From Heliomicrobium gestii (GTDB lineage: Bacteria > Bacillota > Desulfitobacteriia > Heliobacteriales > Heliobacteriaceae): DNA of 64,000 nucleotides. The notes below the pieces were generated by a model, which was not told the DNA's origin, made no database searches, and worked only from the letters and a program-made list of their open reading frames with translations. Location of the stretch: contig NZ_WXEX01000004.1 of assembly GCF_009877435.1 (NCBI RefSeq), positions 246,864 to 310,863 of the forward strand, in the 5' to 3' direction. Numbering within the stretch: position 1 is the first letter of the stretch; every line of letters begins with the position of its first letter. Below are positions 38,601 through 48,224 of the stretch, in pieces. Position numbers and translations under genes: made by a program.

Positions 38601-40196
38601 TCACTCTCCATCGTTTTTCGGCAGGCCCATGGCAGGAGGAGCACTGCGGGGCGCCTTGATTTTTGAGAGGATTTTATCGGCAAATTCGCGCACCTCCGGC
38701 GTGCCGAGCGCCAAGAGGGTTCCACCATAGACGAGGGCGGCAGCTATTCCGGCCAAGATCATGGAGAGGACCGTCGCCCACCAGCCGCCTCCGGGAAAGA
38801 GGGCGATCAGGCGGGAAAAGCTGAATGCCAGTACGACTCCCATCAGCGTTGCGGCGATCGCCGCCCGGTAGAGCACATTCCACTGGGTCCGGAAGGACCA
38901 GCCGCCCACCCGCCGGTAGAGCAGCCAACCCAGGATCACCATATTCAAAGCGTTGGAAATCGACGTGGCCAGCGCCAGACCGCCATGAGAGAGCCAGGGA
39001 ATAAAGAGGAGGTTCATCCCCACGTGGATGAACACGGTCAACGCCCCGATTTTGACCGGCGTGGCCGTGTCATGGAGGGAGTAAAAACCACGGGTGTACA
39101 AATCCCGGACAGCGGAGGGAAAAAAGCCGAGGCCGTAAAATACGAGGGCGAAGGCCGTCATCGCCGCCCGCGAGGCGTCAAACTTATCCCGTTGGAAGAG
39201 CACCTGGATGATCGGATCGCTCAGGAGCATGGTCACGACCATGATCGGCAACAGGATCAACGCGTAATAGCTGACCCCCCGGGCCAGGGTGTTTTTAAAC
39301 CCCTCCTGATCGCCGACAGCCAGCATCGCCGACAGCGCCGGCAACAAGGGTATGGCAACGGCTGAGACAAAGACGCCCATGGGAAGCTGGGCAACCGTGT
39401 TGGCGTATTTGAGCGCCACGACGCTCTCTTCGGAGATGGACGCCGCCATGTTGCTGTCGATCAGGATGTGGATCTGGCTCACACCGACACCGAACAGCAC
39501 CGGCAGAATCATCATCCAGAGCCGCCGGACGAGGGGATTATTCAAGCCCAGCGTGGGGTAGTACTGAAAACCTTCCTTCAATAAGCTCGGGATCATGACG
39601 ACAAAGGATAATAAGGCCCCAAGGGTGGTCCCCCACGCCAATCCATGGATGCCCCAACGTGGGGCCAACAAAAAAATGGAGGCGATAACGACCAAGCTGG
39701 ACAGGAGCGGGCCAATGGAGGAGACGAAGTAGCGGTTCAGGGAACTGAGCATGGCCATCGTCACACCGCCCAGGGACGACAAGATCAAGGTGGGGAATAA
39801 GATGAAGAGCAGTTCCCCCGTCAGATCGAGCAATGGCGGCGAAAAATCGGTGGCCAACAGAACAGCCACCTGCCGGGAGAAGACCATCCCAAGGCCGGCC
39901 AACAGGGAAATCCCCAACAGCACGGTGTTCAAAACGGCGCTGGCCAGTCGCCAAGCGGCGTCCCGGTGGCCTTTTTCCAACTCAGCCGTGAAAAGCGGGA
40001 TAAAAGCCGCGCTAAAGGCGCCCGTCAAGGTGATGCCTACGATGTTCGGCAGGTTGAAGGCAACCACAAAGGGCCCAAGAACTTCGGCGCCGAATTTGGC
40101 GCCTACGAACATCTCCCGAACAAGTCCGATGGCTCTGCCCAGCAAGGTGAGCACCATGATCAAGGCGGCGGCTTTTGCGATTCGTTGTGCAGTCAA
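38601..40196 (-). CDS. murJ: Lipid II flippase MurJ
   Basis: A 531-residue MviN/MurJ-family membrane protein with about 14 helices. Signature regions include LGRAIGLVREMFVGAKFGAE, the FNLPNIVGITLTGAFSAAFIPLF motif around helix 2, LPMGVFVSAVAIPLLPALS, and VLFQRDKFD. It flips lipid-linked peptidoglycan precursor across the membrane. The likely start is TTG 40196 with GGGGGCG upstream. The C-terminal tail is Lys/Pro-rich. It is followed by the MurF-M23 fusion, placing precursor ligation, export and peptide cutting side by side. Confidence 0.92.
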   Translation of the reverse strand: MTAQRIAKAAALIMVLTLLGRAIGLVREMFVGAKFGAEVLGPFVVAFNLPNIVGITLTGAFSAAFIPLFTAELEKGHRDAAWRLASAVLNTVLLGISLLAGLGMVFSRQVAVLLATDFSPPLLDLTGELLFILFPTLILSSLGGVTMAMLSSLNRYFVSSIGPLLSSLVVIASIFLLAPRWGIHGLAWGTTLGALLSFVVMIPSLLKEGFQYYPTLGLNNPLVRRLWMMILPVLFGVGVSQIHILIDSNMAASISEESVVALKYANTVAQLPMGVFVSAVAIPLLPALSAMLAVGDQEGFKNTLARGVSYYALILLPIMVVTMLLSDPIIQVLFQRDKFDASRAAMTAFALVFYGLGFFPSAVRDLYTRGFYSLHDTATPVKIGALTVFIHVGMNLLFIPWLSHGGLALATSISNALNMVILGWLLYRRVGGWSFRTQWNVLYRAAIAATLMGVVLAFSFSRLIALFPGGGWWATVLSMILAGIAAALVYGGTLLALGTPEVREFADKILSKIKAPRSAPPAMGLPKNDGE

Positions 40197-40337
40197 CTTT
40201 TGCGCCCCCGTAGCTATATATTCGGTTTATCTTTCCGTTGACGATTGCTCCTCCTCTTGTTGCATTCTAAAGGTCGAACCGTCTTCGTCATTTTACCAGA
40301 AATGAAGCGGATCCTGTACGGTTTCTGGCAAAACAAT

Positions 40338-40796
40338 TCATTCCTCTTTGGGCAAATAACGAAGCACCAGCAGTCCGACCATGCCACCGGCGAGCGCCGT
40401 AAATAGCTGCGGGAGCGAAAGGGCATTGGCGACAGCCGGCGGCGCCTGGATCACCCAATGGACTGCCGTCGCCATCACAGCAAATTTCAGCAATGCGCCG
40501 GCAGCGATCCCCGCTGGAGCGCTCCGCTTGCTCAGCAGTGAATAGCCTGCGCAGAAGATGCTGTTGCCGGCTGCGATGACAGGCACTGCGATCAAGAGCG
40601 GCATCGTCCCCGTCAAAAAAGCGAGCAGCGGCGTTAGGCAACCAAGGACAACAGCATAGGCGAGTCCATTATATCCAGCGGCGATGATCAGGAGCGCATT
40701 GACCGCCGGTCCCGCCACCCACTGGACTTTGATCTGTTGAAAAATCAACGCCAAGGACAAGAGCACGGCTGTTCGTACAGTACGATTCAGTTTCAT
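40338..40796 (-). CDS. ECF transporter S component-like membrane protein
   Basis: A 152-residue hydrophobic protein with five or six helices. The pattern (LIIAAGYNGLAYAVVLGCLTPLLAFLTG; VIAAGNSIFCAGYSLLS; LLKFAVMATAVHWVI) fits the small-substrate-binding S components of energy-coupling-factor transporters. Vitamin or metal specificity cannot be read, and no EcfA/T genes are nearby, so it would rely on a shared module. The start ATG has AAAGGGGGGG upstream. It lies 141 bases upstream of murJ on the same strand. Confidence 0.72.
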   Translation of the reverse strand: MKLNRTVRTAVLLSLALIFQQIKVQWVAGPAVNALLIIAAGYNGLAYAVVLGCLTPLLAFLTGTMPLLIAVPVIAAGNSIFCAGYSLLSKRSAPAGIAAGALLKFAVMATAVHWVIQAPPAVANALSLPQLFTALAGGMVGLLVLRYLPKEE

Positions 40797-40912
40797 ATTG
40801 CCCCCCCTTTATACAGAAGTTATCCCTAGAACTCATTTTCTTCAGAAAAACCAATATTCCTATATTGCAAATATGACGATCAAAAGCCTTTCGAAAGAAG
40901 TTATTCCCTTGT

Positions 40913-40942
40913 GGAAATATTTATTTTGGTGAATATATTTCC
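40913..40942. promoter_or_regulatory. AT-rich palindrome upstream of the MFS gene
   Basis: GGAAATAT (40913-40920) and ATATTTCC (40935-40942) are perfect inverted arms 14 bases apart. A CTTTCGAAAG palindrome lies at about 40888. They could be regulator binding sites; this is inference. Confidence 0.4.
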
Positions 40943-41019
40943 ATGGAAGGAGTTTCATTCAATTCGTCTAACATTTATTGCTGATAATAATAATGATTCA
41001 AAAGGATTGATGAAAGGTC

Positions 41020-42240
41020 ATGGTTTCATGGAAACGGGTCTTATTGGTCTGTTGGTTCGGTTGCTTCGTCATCGCAGCCGGGATGAATCTGGTGCTTCCC
41101 TTTATCCCTCTATATGTGGAGCAGTTGGGTGTCCATGATATTGCGGAAATCGAGATCTGGTCTGGCATCACTTTTGGAGCGCCTTATCTCGTCTGCGCCT
41201 TTGCAACCCCCCTTTGGGGCGCCTTGACGGATCGGTTCGGGCGAAAACCGATGTTGTTGCGAGCAAGTCTCGGTATGGCCATTATCATGACACTACAAGG
41301 TTTTGTCGGTGATGTCTATCAGTTTTTAGGCCTTCGACTATTGATGGGCGCTGTTTCGGGGTATGTGTCGGCGGCCATCACCGTTGTGGCTACGCAAACG
41401 CCGAAAGATTCTTCCGGTTGGGCTCTCGGCACCTTATCTTCCGGCACCATCGGCGGAACTCTTTTGGGCCCCCTGATCGGAGGCGCCCTGGTCGAGATCA
41501 TCGGCATGCGCCATGTCTATATTGTCACTGGCGCTTTGATCTTCGTTGCTTTCATCGTGACCCTGCTCTTCATCCAAGAAAATCACAAACCGACCAATAA
41601 AGCGATACTGTCGAATAGACAGGTCTGGGAAGCGGTGACGGATCGACGACTGATCTGGGCCATGTTCTTCTCCAACTTTATCTTGACCGCCGCCAATCTC
41701 ACCATTGAACCGGTGGTGACGGTTTACGTCAACGAGTTACAAGAAGATGCCGGCCATCTGGCCATGATCGCAGGCGCTGTTGTCTCCAGCAGCGGCATCG
41801 CTACCTTTCTGTTTGCGCCATACTTTGGAAAGCTATCGGATCGAATCGGACCCAGAGCCGTTTTGCTCGGCGGTTTGGTCGCTGCGGCGATCTTCTACGT
41901 TCCCCAAGCCTTCGTAAAAGATCCCTGGCAGTTGATCGGCGTGCGGTTTCTCGCCGGCGCTGCCTTGGCGGGATTGCCTCCGGCGATTAATTCGATCGTT
42001 CGGCGAAACGTCCCCGATTATGTGGCGGGACGGATTTTCGGCTACAACCACTCTGCATTTTACATCGGCAGCATCTCAGGGCCAACCCTGGGCGGTATGA
42101 TCGCAGCCCATCTCGGCATTCCCTATGTCTTTTTTGCGACAAGCGCGCTCCTCTTCGTCAATGCGGTCTGGGTATATCTGATGAGCGATCCGAGTCGCTC
42201 GATCCTTTGTCAAGAACAGGAAGAAAATTTGTCCCTATAA
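41020..42240 (+). CDS. MFS drug-efflux-type transporter
   Basis: A 406-residue, 12-helix major facilitator. The N-terminus (WKRVLLVCWFGCFVIAAGMN; LPFIPLYVEQLG) and the loop motif WGALTDRFGRKPMLL (motif A) are those of multidrug exporters of the MdtG/Tet type. A second motif-A-like copy is GKLSDRIGPRAVLL. Motif C-like Gly-rich sequence (SSGTIGGTLLGPLIGGAL) marks an exporter. The ATG at 41020 has only AAAGG very near; a short overlapping frame starting at 41010 has a better-spaced AAAAGG and could be a leader peptide. A terminator follows. Confidence 0.9.
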   Translation: MVSWKRVLLVCWFGCFVIAAGMNLVLPFIPLYVEQLGVHDIAEIEIWSGITFGAPYLVCAFATPLWGALTDRFGRKPMLLRASLGMAIIMTLQGFVGDVYQFLGLRLLMGAVSGYVSAAITVVATQTPKDSSGWALGTLSSGTIGGTLLGPLIGGALVEIIGMRHVYIVTGALIFVAFIVTLLFIQENHKPTNKAILSNRQVWEAVTDRRLIWAMFFSNFILTAANLTIEPVVTVYVNELQEDAGHLAMIAGAVVSSSGIATFLFAPYFGKLSDRIGPRAVLLGGLVAAAIFYVPQAFVKDPWQLIGVRFLAGAALAGLPPAINSIVRRNVPDYVAGRIFGYNHSAFYIGSISGPTLGGMIAAHLGIPYVFFATSALLFVNAVWVYLMSDPSRSILCQEQEENLSL

Positions 42241-42262
42241 ATTACCTCTCGATAGGCGCACA

Positions 42263-42303
42263 GAAAAACAATCCCCATCCAAATGGACAGGGATTGTTTT
42301 TTC
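42263..42303 (+). terminator. Bidirectional terminator between MFS and chemoreceptor genes
   Basis: AACAATCCC and GGGATTGTTTTTTC flank a 14-base loop, 22 bases after the MFS stop; the opposite strand has AAAAAC-to-TTTTTC symmetry and serves the gene ending at 42312. Confidence 0.9.
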
Positions 42304-42311
42304 TTTGCATT

Positions 42312-44291
42312 TTACACTTGGAAACGATGAACCAATTTCGCCAATCGTTCGGACATATCTCCCAAGTTGCCGGCGAAATTCTGAATTTCTTCCATGATGG
42401 CAACCTGCTCTTGCGTGGCCGCAGCCACGTTTTCCGTACCTGCCGACGACCGCTGCGCGATGTCTTTGATGGCCTCGATCTCATCAGCGATCTGGTCTCC
42501 ATTTTGGGCGATCTCTTTGACCGCCGAAAGGGCTTGTTTCGTGTCGGTCAATACGTTGTTGATCGACTCCACAATCGCTTCGAAGAAGCGGTTGACGTCC
42601 ACAACAATTTTGGAACCTTCCTCCACCGTCGATGTGCCTGAGGCCATGGTTCGGACGGCCTCTTGTGTTCTGACCTGGATCTCCTCAATCAGGTGACGAA
42701 TCTCATTGGCCGCCGCACCGGATTGCTCCGCCAGTTTTCGCACCTCATCAGCGACAACGGCGAATCCCCTGCCCTGTTCTCCCGCCCGGGCCGCTTCAAT
42801 CGCTGCGTTCAAGGCCAGCATGTTTGTTTGTGAGGCGATATTCGAGATGACCTCTACGATTTGGCCGATCGCCTGTGAACGCTGACCCAGATTTTTCACC
42901 ACTTCCGATGATTCATTGACGGAACTCTGTATGGTGCGCATCTGGTGATTGACACGCTCCAGCGTTTCTCGCCCATCTTCGGCGTACTTGAATGCATCAT
43001 TCACTCTTCTTGCCGCCGCTTCCGTGCGTTCCGTTACCAGTCGGATCGAAAGGGCCAATCGCTGATTGCTCTCCGAGGATTTTATGGTTCGCTGCACCGT
43101 ATCATGGGCGCCGAGGGCGACCTCCTGGGAGGTGATGGCGATTTGCTGGGTGGCTTTAACGGTTTGGACACTGCTTTCCACCATTTTTTTCGAGTATCCG
43201 CTCACCTGGGTGGCGTGTTCTTGGACGTTGCAGATCACTTCACGCAGATTGGCCATCATTTCCTTGAAGGCCTTGGCCAGCTCTCCCACCTCGTCTTGTT
43301 GCGTTTCCATCTGTTCGAAATTGTGGCTCAGATCTCCCTGGGAAATCTGCGTCGCATGGTCACGGAGCTGCAGGATGGGCTCTGTAAAGCGGTTGGAGAA
43401 GTAATAGGTCGTCGCTGCCACCAGCGCCAACAGCAACAAGGTCACCCATAGAAAGGTAGCCATCATGGCGTTCAAGGGACCCAACACTTCTGACGCAGGC
43501 AACGAAACGGCAACAGACCAATCAGCGCCAGGCACGGGACGGAATGCGACAAAATGCTCTTGGTTGGATTCATCCCGATAGAGGGCAACCCCCGGCTCGC
43601 CGCCCACAATTTGCTTGCTCAAATCTTTTAAAGGTTGATTGACGCCTTCGTCCTTCAGATAGTTGACCTTCATATTGAGTTCTTTATTCGGATGGGCGAT
43701 CACCGTTCCGTTATTATCAAGCAAAAAGGCGTATCCGTTCTGGCCGATTTTATAGGAGGCGATCTGTTCCGATATCCGATCCAGTGTGATGCCGCCGCCT
43801 GCCCAGCCGATGATTTTCCCATTTTCTTGAATCGGATAGTTGAAGTTGATGACAGGTTTGCCCAAGCTCTTGGAGATGACAGGCGAAGACATGGCTATTT
43901 TCCCTGTCTTCATGGCCTTTTGAAAATAGTCGCGATCGGACACGTTGGTCGGAGAAACGGTGGCCACTGTAGACTTGCCGTCTGGCGTACCGTAAAGCAA
44001 TGCAAAAAGATCCTTATTCCGTTTTAACTCGGATTTGAGGTACGGTTCTACCTGTTCCGGACTTAACGTGCGAATGGGAGAAAGGCCTAACGTCTCAAGG
44101 TATTTTTCAGTATCATCAAGCCAACTGCCTATGTTATTGGCCACGACTTCGGACTGAGTCATCATCGACTGCTTCAGCTGAGTTAAAAAGACATCCTTCG
44201 CTTTCATGTATACGATGCCGGCGATACTGCCGATAGCGACGGTCATGCTTAAAAAGAAGAAGAGAATCAACTTCGCTTTAATGCTTTTCAT
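42312..44291 (-). CDS. Methyl-accepting chemotaxis protein with dCache sensor
   Basis: A 659-residue chemoreceptor. TM1 is at residues about 8-30. A double-Cache sensor follows ([57 protein letters not shown]). TM2 is near 280-305, followed by a HAMP domain ([20 protein letters not shown]). The cytoplasmic signalling helix bundle has the canonical tip ([30 protein letters not shown], here split for length) and ends KLVHRFQV. The sensor resembles those for small organic acids or amino acids, but the ligand is unknown. Ribosome site AGGGAGG. Confidence 0.94.
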   Translation of the reverse strand: MKSIKAKLILFFFLSMTVAIGSIAGIVYMKAKDVFLTQLKQSMMTQSEVVANNIGSWLDDTEKYLETLGLSPIRTLSPEQVEPYLKSELKRNKDLFALLYGTPDGKSTVATVSPTNVSDRDYFQKAMKTGKIAMSSPVISKSLGKPVINFNYPIQENGKIIGWAGGGITLDRISEQIASYKIGQNGYAFLLDNNGTVIAHPNKELNMKVNYLKDEGVNQPLKDLSKQIVGGEPGVALYRDESNQEHFVAFRPVPGADWSVAVSLPASEVLGPLNAMMATFLWVTLLLLALVAATTYYFSNRFTEPILQLRDHATQISQGDLSHNFEQMETQQDEVGELAKAFKEMMANLREVICNVQEHATQVSGYSKKMVESSVQTVKATQQIAITSQEVALGAHDTVQRTIKSSESNQRLALSIRLVTERTEAAARRVNDAFKYAEDGRETLERVNHQMRTIQSSVNESSEVVKNLGQRSQAIGQIVEVISNIASQTNMLALNAAIEAARAGEQGRGFAVVADEVRKLAEQSGAAANEIRHLIEEIQVRTQEAVRTMASGTSTVEEGSKIVVDVNRFFEAIVESINNVLTDTKQALSAVKEIAQNGDQIADEIEAIKDIAQRSSAGTENVAAATQEQVAIMEEIQNFAGNLGDMSERLAKLVHRFQV

Positions 44292-44426
44292 AAAAAACCT
44301 CCCTTGCTTTAACGCACTGGAAAGACAATACCGCTATGTCCGAATTTTAACACAGGCTCTGCACGCAAATTGTCGAATTGTGTTACTGTTGACTTTTTTT
44401 TATAATTCAAGAGATAAGAAGATAAC

Positions 44427-44467
44427 AAAAACTGGCTGAAGAAGTGCGTGCTTCTTCAGCCAGTTTT
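44427..44467 (-). terminator. Terminator of the alkylmalate operon
   Basis: AAAACTGGCTGAAGAAG pairs exactly with CTTCTTCAGCCAGTTTT around a six-base loop. It lies 33 bases after the stop at 44501. Confidence 0.9.
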
Positions 44468-44500
44468 ACCTTTTGCCTATTTTTCTGTATAGCCTCCTCG

Positions 44501-45730
44501 TTACCCTGTGACGTGCCTGTTGATGATCCCTTTAATCTCCCTGTCCGTTAAGACCGTTTTCTTCCGTTTTATCTCTTCGAAGATGTCTGTTACCAATGTG
44601 TCGTCACAGGCGATGCCTCTTTTTTTCAGCCAATAGACGACGTTCGATTTGCCGCACATGGGGCCGACCTCAATGATTTGTTCAAAACCCAATTCTCTTG
44701 CCGGAACAGAGGTGTAGACGAGGTCGGCCAGGTCCGATTGGCCCGATTCCTCCGCTTTGATGATCGCCGAGGCATGGACCCCAGTCCCCGTCCGGTAAGC
44801 GTCAAGACCGAATATCGGTTGGTTGCTCGGGATTGGGAATTTAAAAGAGGCGGACACCAACTCGGCATACCGGCGTAAGAGTTTGAGGTTTTTCCCTGGG
44901 TAGCCCATCAGTTTTAGATTGACTAACAGTTGTTCGATACTGGTATTGCCCACCCGTTCACCGATGCCGAGGGCCGTCGCGTGGATGCGGTCAGCGCCGC
45001 ATTCGACGGCGACCAGCGCATTCACCAGCGCGAGCCCTCGATCGTTATGACCATGCCAATCGATCAAAACATCGGGATTGCTCTTTTTCACGACTTCTCG
45101 GGCGAATTTCAGTATAGACTGCACCCCTTGGGGCGTGCTATGTCCGACGGTGTCACAGATCCCGATCCGGTATGCGCCGTTTTCAATGGCCGTTTCTAAA
45201 ATCGGCCCTAAGTCTTCAGGATTGGACCGCGTCGTATCCTCCGTTAAAAAACAGACACGCAAGCCGTTTTCAACGGCAAATCGAACGCCCTTTTTTACAT
45301 GTTCCAGTATGAACTGCAAATCCCAGCCCTCGACGTACTGCCGAACGGGGCTGGAACCGATGAATAGATTGGCGTCGATGGCGACGCCACAGTTTTGGGA
45401 GACATCGATGATCGCCTGGATATCTGCCGCAACGGTTCTTCCCGCGCAGATCATCTCAATCTGGAGTCCTTGATTGAGCTTGTACTCAATCAGCTTTTCG
45501 ACAGCCCCTTTGACCTTTGTGGAGGCGCCCGGGTAGCCGATCGTCGCAAATTCAATGCCGATTTCGTCCATTACCGATATGAGGGATTGCATCTCTTCCT
45601 CGTCAGGCATCGAAATCGAGGGCGACTGAATACCATCGCGAAGCGTTTCATCAACAATACAGACTGACTTTTTTTCATGAAGACTTGAATAATCCGCCCC
45701 ATTCCAATCATAGATGATATTTACGGACAC
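44501..45730 (-). CDS. Alkylmalate synthase (isopropylmalate/homocitrate synthase family)
   Basis: A 409-residue HMGL-like barrel enzyme that should condense acetyl-CoA with a 2-oxo acid. The active-site start is DETLRDGIQSPSIS (classical LeuA/NifV read DGEQSPG or DGEQTAG). It has the metal-binding HxH in DWHGHNDRGLAL, GICDTVGHSTP and LGIGERVGNTSIE. It lacks the long C-terminal regulatory domain of full LeuA. It is the last gene of a LeuC-LeuD-synthase set, 14 bases after the small isomerase subunit. GTG 45730 with AGGATAGGG upstream is the start. The product could be isopropylmalate, homocitrate, citramalate-type or another homologue; I cannot decide. Confidence 0.82.
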   Translation of the reverse strand: MSVNIIYDWNGADYSSLHEKKSVCIVDETLRDGIQSPSISMPDEEEMQSLISVMDEIGIEFATIGYPGASTKVKGAVEKLIEYKLNQGLQIEMICAGRTVAADIQAIIDVSQNCGVAIDANLFIGSSPVRQYVEGWDLQFILEHVKKGVRFAVENGLRVCFLTEDTTRSNPEDLGPILETAIENGAYRIGICDTVGHSTPQGVQSILKFAREVVKKSNPDVLIDWHGHNDRGLALVNALVAVECGADRIHATALGIGERVGNTSIEQLLVNLKLMGYPGKNLKLLRRYAELVSASFKFPIPSNQPIFGLDAYRTGTGVHASAIIKAEESGQSDLADLVYTSVPARELGFEQIIEVGPMCGKSNVVYWLKKRGIACDDTLVTDIFEEIKRKKTVLTDREIKGIINRHVTG

Positions 45731-45744
45731 GCTTCCCTATCCTT

Positions 45745-46239
45745 TCACTCCGAACGCGTAAGGTAATTGATCAGGCCGCCCGCGAGAAAAATCTTTTGAA
45801 TCACTTCCGGATACTGTGGGATCGAGTATTGCTTGCCGGTGGACACATTTCTGCAGATGAAGCTTTCGAAGTTGATCTCCAAATCGTTCAAATCGGTCGT
45901 CTCTTCTACGATTTCGGGAGATTCAATGACAGGCAGCCCCATATCGATGGCGTTTCGAAAAAAAATACGCGCAAATGAGTTGGCGATTACACAGGAAATA
46001 CCGGCGCCTTTGATGGCCAGGGGCGCATGTTCCCTGGAACTGCCGCATCCGAAGTTCTTGCCCACGACCAAGATATCGCCCAGTTGTTTCCGCTCTTGGA
46101 ACAAAGGATCGAGGTTGATCAGGCAATACTTGCCCAGTTCTTTGGGATCGGTGGTGTTGCTGTATTTTGTGGGGATGATGACGTCTGTATTAATGTCATC
46201 GCCGTATCGCAGCGCTCTTCCCATTAAAATATTACTCAT
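45745..46239 (-). CDS. Isopropylmalate/homoaconitate isomerase small subunit (LeuD-like)
   Basis: A 164-residue swivel-domain subunit. GRALRYGDDINTDVIIP, the conserved KNFGCGSSREHAPLAIKG loop and FARIFFRNAIDMGLPV are standard for LeuD/HacB. It completes the isomerase formed with the large subunit. The start ATG 46239 has GGAGGACC upstream and overlaps the large-subunit stop by eight bases; the long in-frame extension to 46521 lies inside the other gene. Confidence 0.9.
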   Translation of the reverse strand: MSNILMGRALRYGDDINTDVIIPTKYSNTTDPKELGKYCLINLDPLFQERKQLGDILVVGKNFGCGSSREHAPLAIKGAGISCVIANSFARIFFRNAIDMGLPVIESPEIVEETTDLNDLEINFESFICRNVSTGKQYSIPQYPEVIQKIFLAGGLINYLTRSE

Positions 46240-47500
46240 TGCAAAGGTCCTCCGGATGGATGATTTTCCCTGCGACGGCGGAAGCCGCTGCCACCGCTGG
46301 ATTGGCCAGATAGACACGGCTGCTGGGCGAACCCATTCTGCCGACGAAATTGCGATTGCTTGTGGAAAGGCACACCTCATCATCGCCCAAGATCCCCGTA
46401 TGACCGCCACAGCAGGGTCCGCATGTGGGCGATTGAACCGAAGCGCCTGCGGCGATAAAGGTCTCCATGATGCCTTCTTCGGCCATCTCCTCCAGGATCG
46501 CGTAGGTTCCTGGGATGACAATCAGGCGAACATCGGGATGTACTCGCCGTTTCGACAAAATCTTGGCCGCCTGCCGCATATCTTCCATTCTTCCGTTTGT
46601 GCATGAACCGATGAAGACCTGATCGACAGCGATCTCCTGAAGTTCCTTCACCCCTTTGACCTTTGACGGCAGGTAGGGCTCGGCAACAAGCGGCTCCAGA
46701 TCGGAGATGGAGATCGGGATCTCCTGAACATACTCAGCGTCTGCATCAGCCTTTAGCCGCAAGATGTCCTTTTTCTTGTGGTATTTCTTAAAGTAATCGG
46801 CGGTGACATCATCGACTTCAAAAATTCCCGCCTTGGCTCCAGCCTCGACGGCCATATTGCAGATGGTGATCCGATCCGCCATATCCAGATGCTTCAACGA
46901 GGGCCCCGTAAATTCGAGGGACTTGTAGGCTGCGCCGTCGACACCGATCATGGATATGAGTTTTAAGATGATGTCTTTTCCCTGCACATATTTCTTTTTC
47001 TTGCCTGTCAACACCACCTTGATGGCTGGCGGCACTTTGAACCAGAGTCGTCCCGTCGCCATCGCTGCGGCAAAATCGGTGCTGCCGACGCCGGTGCCCA
47101 AGGCGCCGAAAGCGCCGTAGGTGGTCGTATGGCTGTCAGCTCCGATGATCAAGTCGCCTGGGTTGCATAAGCCTGAATCGGGTACGTAATGATGGCAGAT
47201 CCCGCCCCGTCCGACTTCGACGTGGTGGGTGATCCCATGTTTGCGCGCAAATTGCCTCATCTGATTGGACAGATTTGCCGTATTTGTATCTCTCGCCGGC
47301 ACAAAATGGTCTTGAACGAGGACGACTTTGGCGGGGTCAAAGACTGCTTTCCCAATTTTCTCAAACTCTCCAATCGCCAACGGTACGGTCGCATCCGTTC
47401 CCATGACAAGGTCCACATTGGCAAAGACGATCTCGCCCGTCTTAACCTCCTTTCCACCGTTGTGGGCTTGAAAGATTTTTTCCGCCATGGTTTTTCCCAT
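46232..47500 (-). CDS. Isopropylmalate/homoaconitate isomerase large subunit (LeuC-like)
   Basis: A 422-residue aconitase-family enzyme of the short LeuC2/HacA type. It has VQDHFVPARDT, the substrate/cluster region GADSHTTTYGAFGALGTGVG, the first cluster Cys in FIGSCTNGRMEDM and the other two in PTCGPCCGG, plus the C-terminal STSNRNFVGRMG. It catalyses dehydration/rehydration of the hydroxy-tricarboxylate or isopropylmalate-like intermediate. The start has AAAGGAAG upstream. It is the first gene of the three-gene operon; no dehydrogenase gene accompanies it. Confidence 0.92.
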   Translation of the reverse strand: MGKTMAEKIFQAHNGGKEVKTGEIVFANVDLVMGTDATVPLAIGEFEKIGKAVFDPAKVVLVQDHFVPARDTNTANLSNQMRQFARKHGITHHVEVGRGGICHHYVPDSGLCNPGDLIIGADSHTTTYGAFGALGTGVGSTDFAAAMATGRLWFKVPPAIKVVLTGKKKKYVQGKDIILKLISMIGVDGAAYKSLEFTGPSLKHLDMADRITICNMAVEAGAKAGIFEVDDVTADYFKKYHKKKDILRLKADADAEYVQEIPISISDLEPLVAEPYLPSKVKGVKELQEIAVDQVFIGSCTNGRMEDMRQAAKILSKRRVHPDVRLIVIPGTYAILEEMAEEGIMETFIAAGASVQSPTCGPCCGGHTGILGDDEVCLSTSNRNFVGRMGSPSSRVYLANPAVAAASAVAGKIIHPEDLCNE

Positions 47501-47587
47501 GTGACACTTCCTTTCGATAGATAAGCAACGTCATAGACTATACGGTTAGGGAACGAATTGTATTTCACAATTCATCAATTTATCTAA

Positions 47588-47616
47588 AATTAACCATACA
47601 TTAAATTGGTTGTCAA
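47588..47616 (-). promoter_or_regulatory. Candidate promoter of the alkylmalate operon
   Basis: A consensus TTGACA (47616-47611) is followed after 17 bases by TTAATT (47593-47588) on the minus strand, in an AT-rich stretch about 90 bases before the LeuC-like start codon. The -10 match is only partial. Confidence 0.5.
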
Positions 47617-47648
47617 TTTATTTTTAGGAGTATATGCCATGTTTGGCG

Positions 47649-47676
47649 AAAAAAAAAGCGCTCCTCAGCGAGAGCG
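47649..47676 (-). terminator. Terminator of the NifX-like gene
   Basis: GCGCTC...GAGCGC hairpin followed by nine Ts on the minus strand, 33 bases after the stop at 47710. Confidence 0.85.
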
Positions 47677-47709
47677 CGATCCCAATGTTCAATAGCCCAT
47701 CGATTCGAT

Positions 47710-48057
47710 TCAATAGGGTGAAGGCGAGTCGTCTTGCCAGTCGCCCAATCCCATCAACGCATCACTGATCAAGTCGTGGCTGATGATGGACCGGACGCCC
47801 TGGGCGGCCAGCTTTTCCTGGGGACCGTAGCCGATCATGGTGACCAAAACGGCTCGGCAGTCGGAAAGGGACTCGACGGCCGTCTTTACCGCCGGCGGCG
47901 GTCCGCCATCACAGGAACAGTGGGGAACGACGGGACGGTCCTCAATAAAACGGTACCCTTGTCCATCCACCTCAAAGATCAAAAACCGGCGGGCATGTCC
48001 GAAGTGCTGGTTCACCAGTTTCCCGTCACTGCTGGCAACGGCTACTTTGATCGCCAT
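47710..48057 (-). CDS. NifX/NifB-type iron-molybdenum-cluster-binding domain protein
   Basis: A 115-residue single-domain protein: IKVAVASSDGKLVNQHFGHARRF, a Cys-containing loop (VVPHCSCDGG) and AVLVTMIGYGPQEKLAAQGV. This is the dinitrogenase iron-molybdenum cofactor domain (NifX/NafY/NifB C-terminal type). It may bind a metal cluster or cofactor precursor. The second ATG (48057) has AAAGGAG at proper spacing; the first, 48063, is too close. It stands alone between its own promoter/leader and a terminator. Confidence 0.88.
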   Translation of the reverse strand: MAIKVAVASSDGKLVNQHFGHARRFLIFEVDGQGYRFIEDRPVVPHCSCDGGPPPAVKTAVESLSDCRAVLVTMIGYGPQEKLAAQGVRSIISHDLISDALMGLGDWQDDSPSPY

Positions 48058-48131
48058 CGCCATCACTCCTTTCTCCATCAATCTGTATTGCGTTGGACCA
48101 TTTTTTGTCGTCGACCGGATCGGCTGATCGA

Positions 48132-48211
48132 GAAAACAGAAAAGGCCCCAGAAGGGTTTCCCCTTCTCGGACCTTCTTCGGCCTCTCAAGGCGTCCTCTG
48201 ACACCTTGTCC
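48132..48211 (-). promoter_or_regulatory. Switch-like leader RNA of the NifX-like gene (class unknown)
   Basis: Downstream of a strong promoter, the RNA can form hairpin 1 (AAGGTGTC-AGAG-GACGCCTT, 48207-48188, eight pairs). An outer GGAC (48211-48208) can pair with GTCC (48172-48169). The same GTCC is also the base of an intrinsic terminator: GGTCC-AGAAGGG-GAAA-CCCTTCT-GGGGCC (48173-48144) followed by TTTTCTGTTTTC. The two pairings exclude each other, as in an attenuator or riboswitch. I could not match it to a named class. Confidence 0.6.
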
Positions 48212-48224
48212 GGTTGCTACTTCG

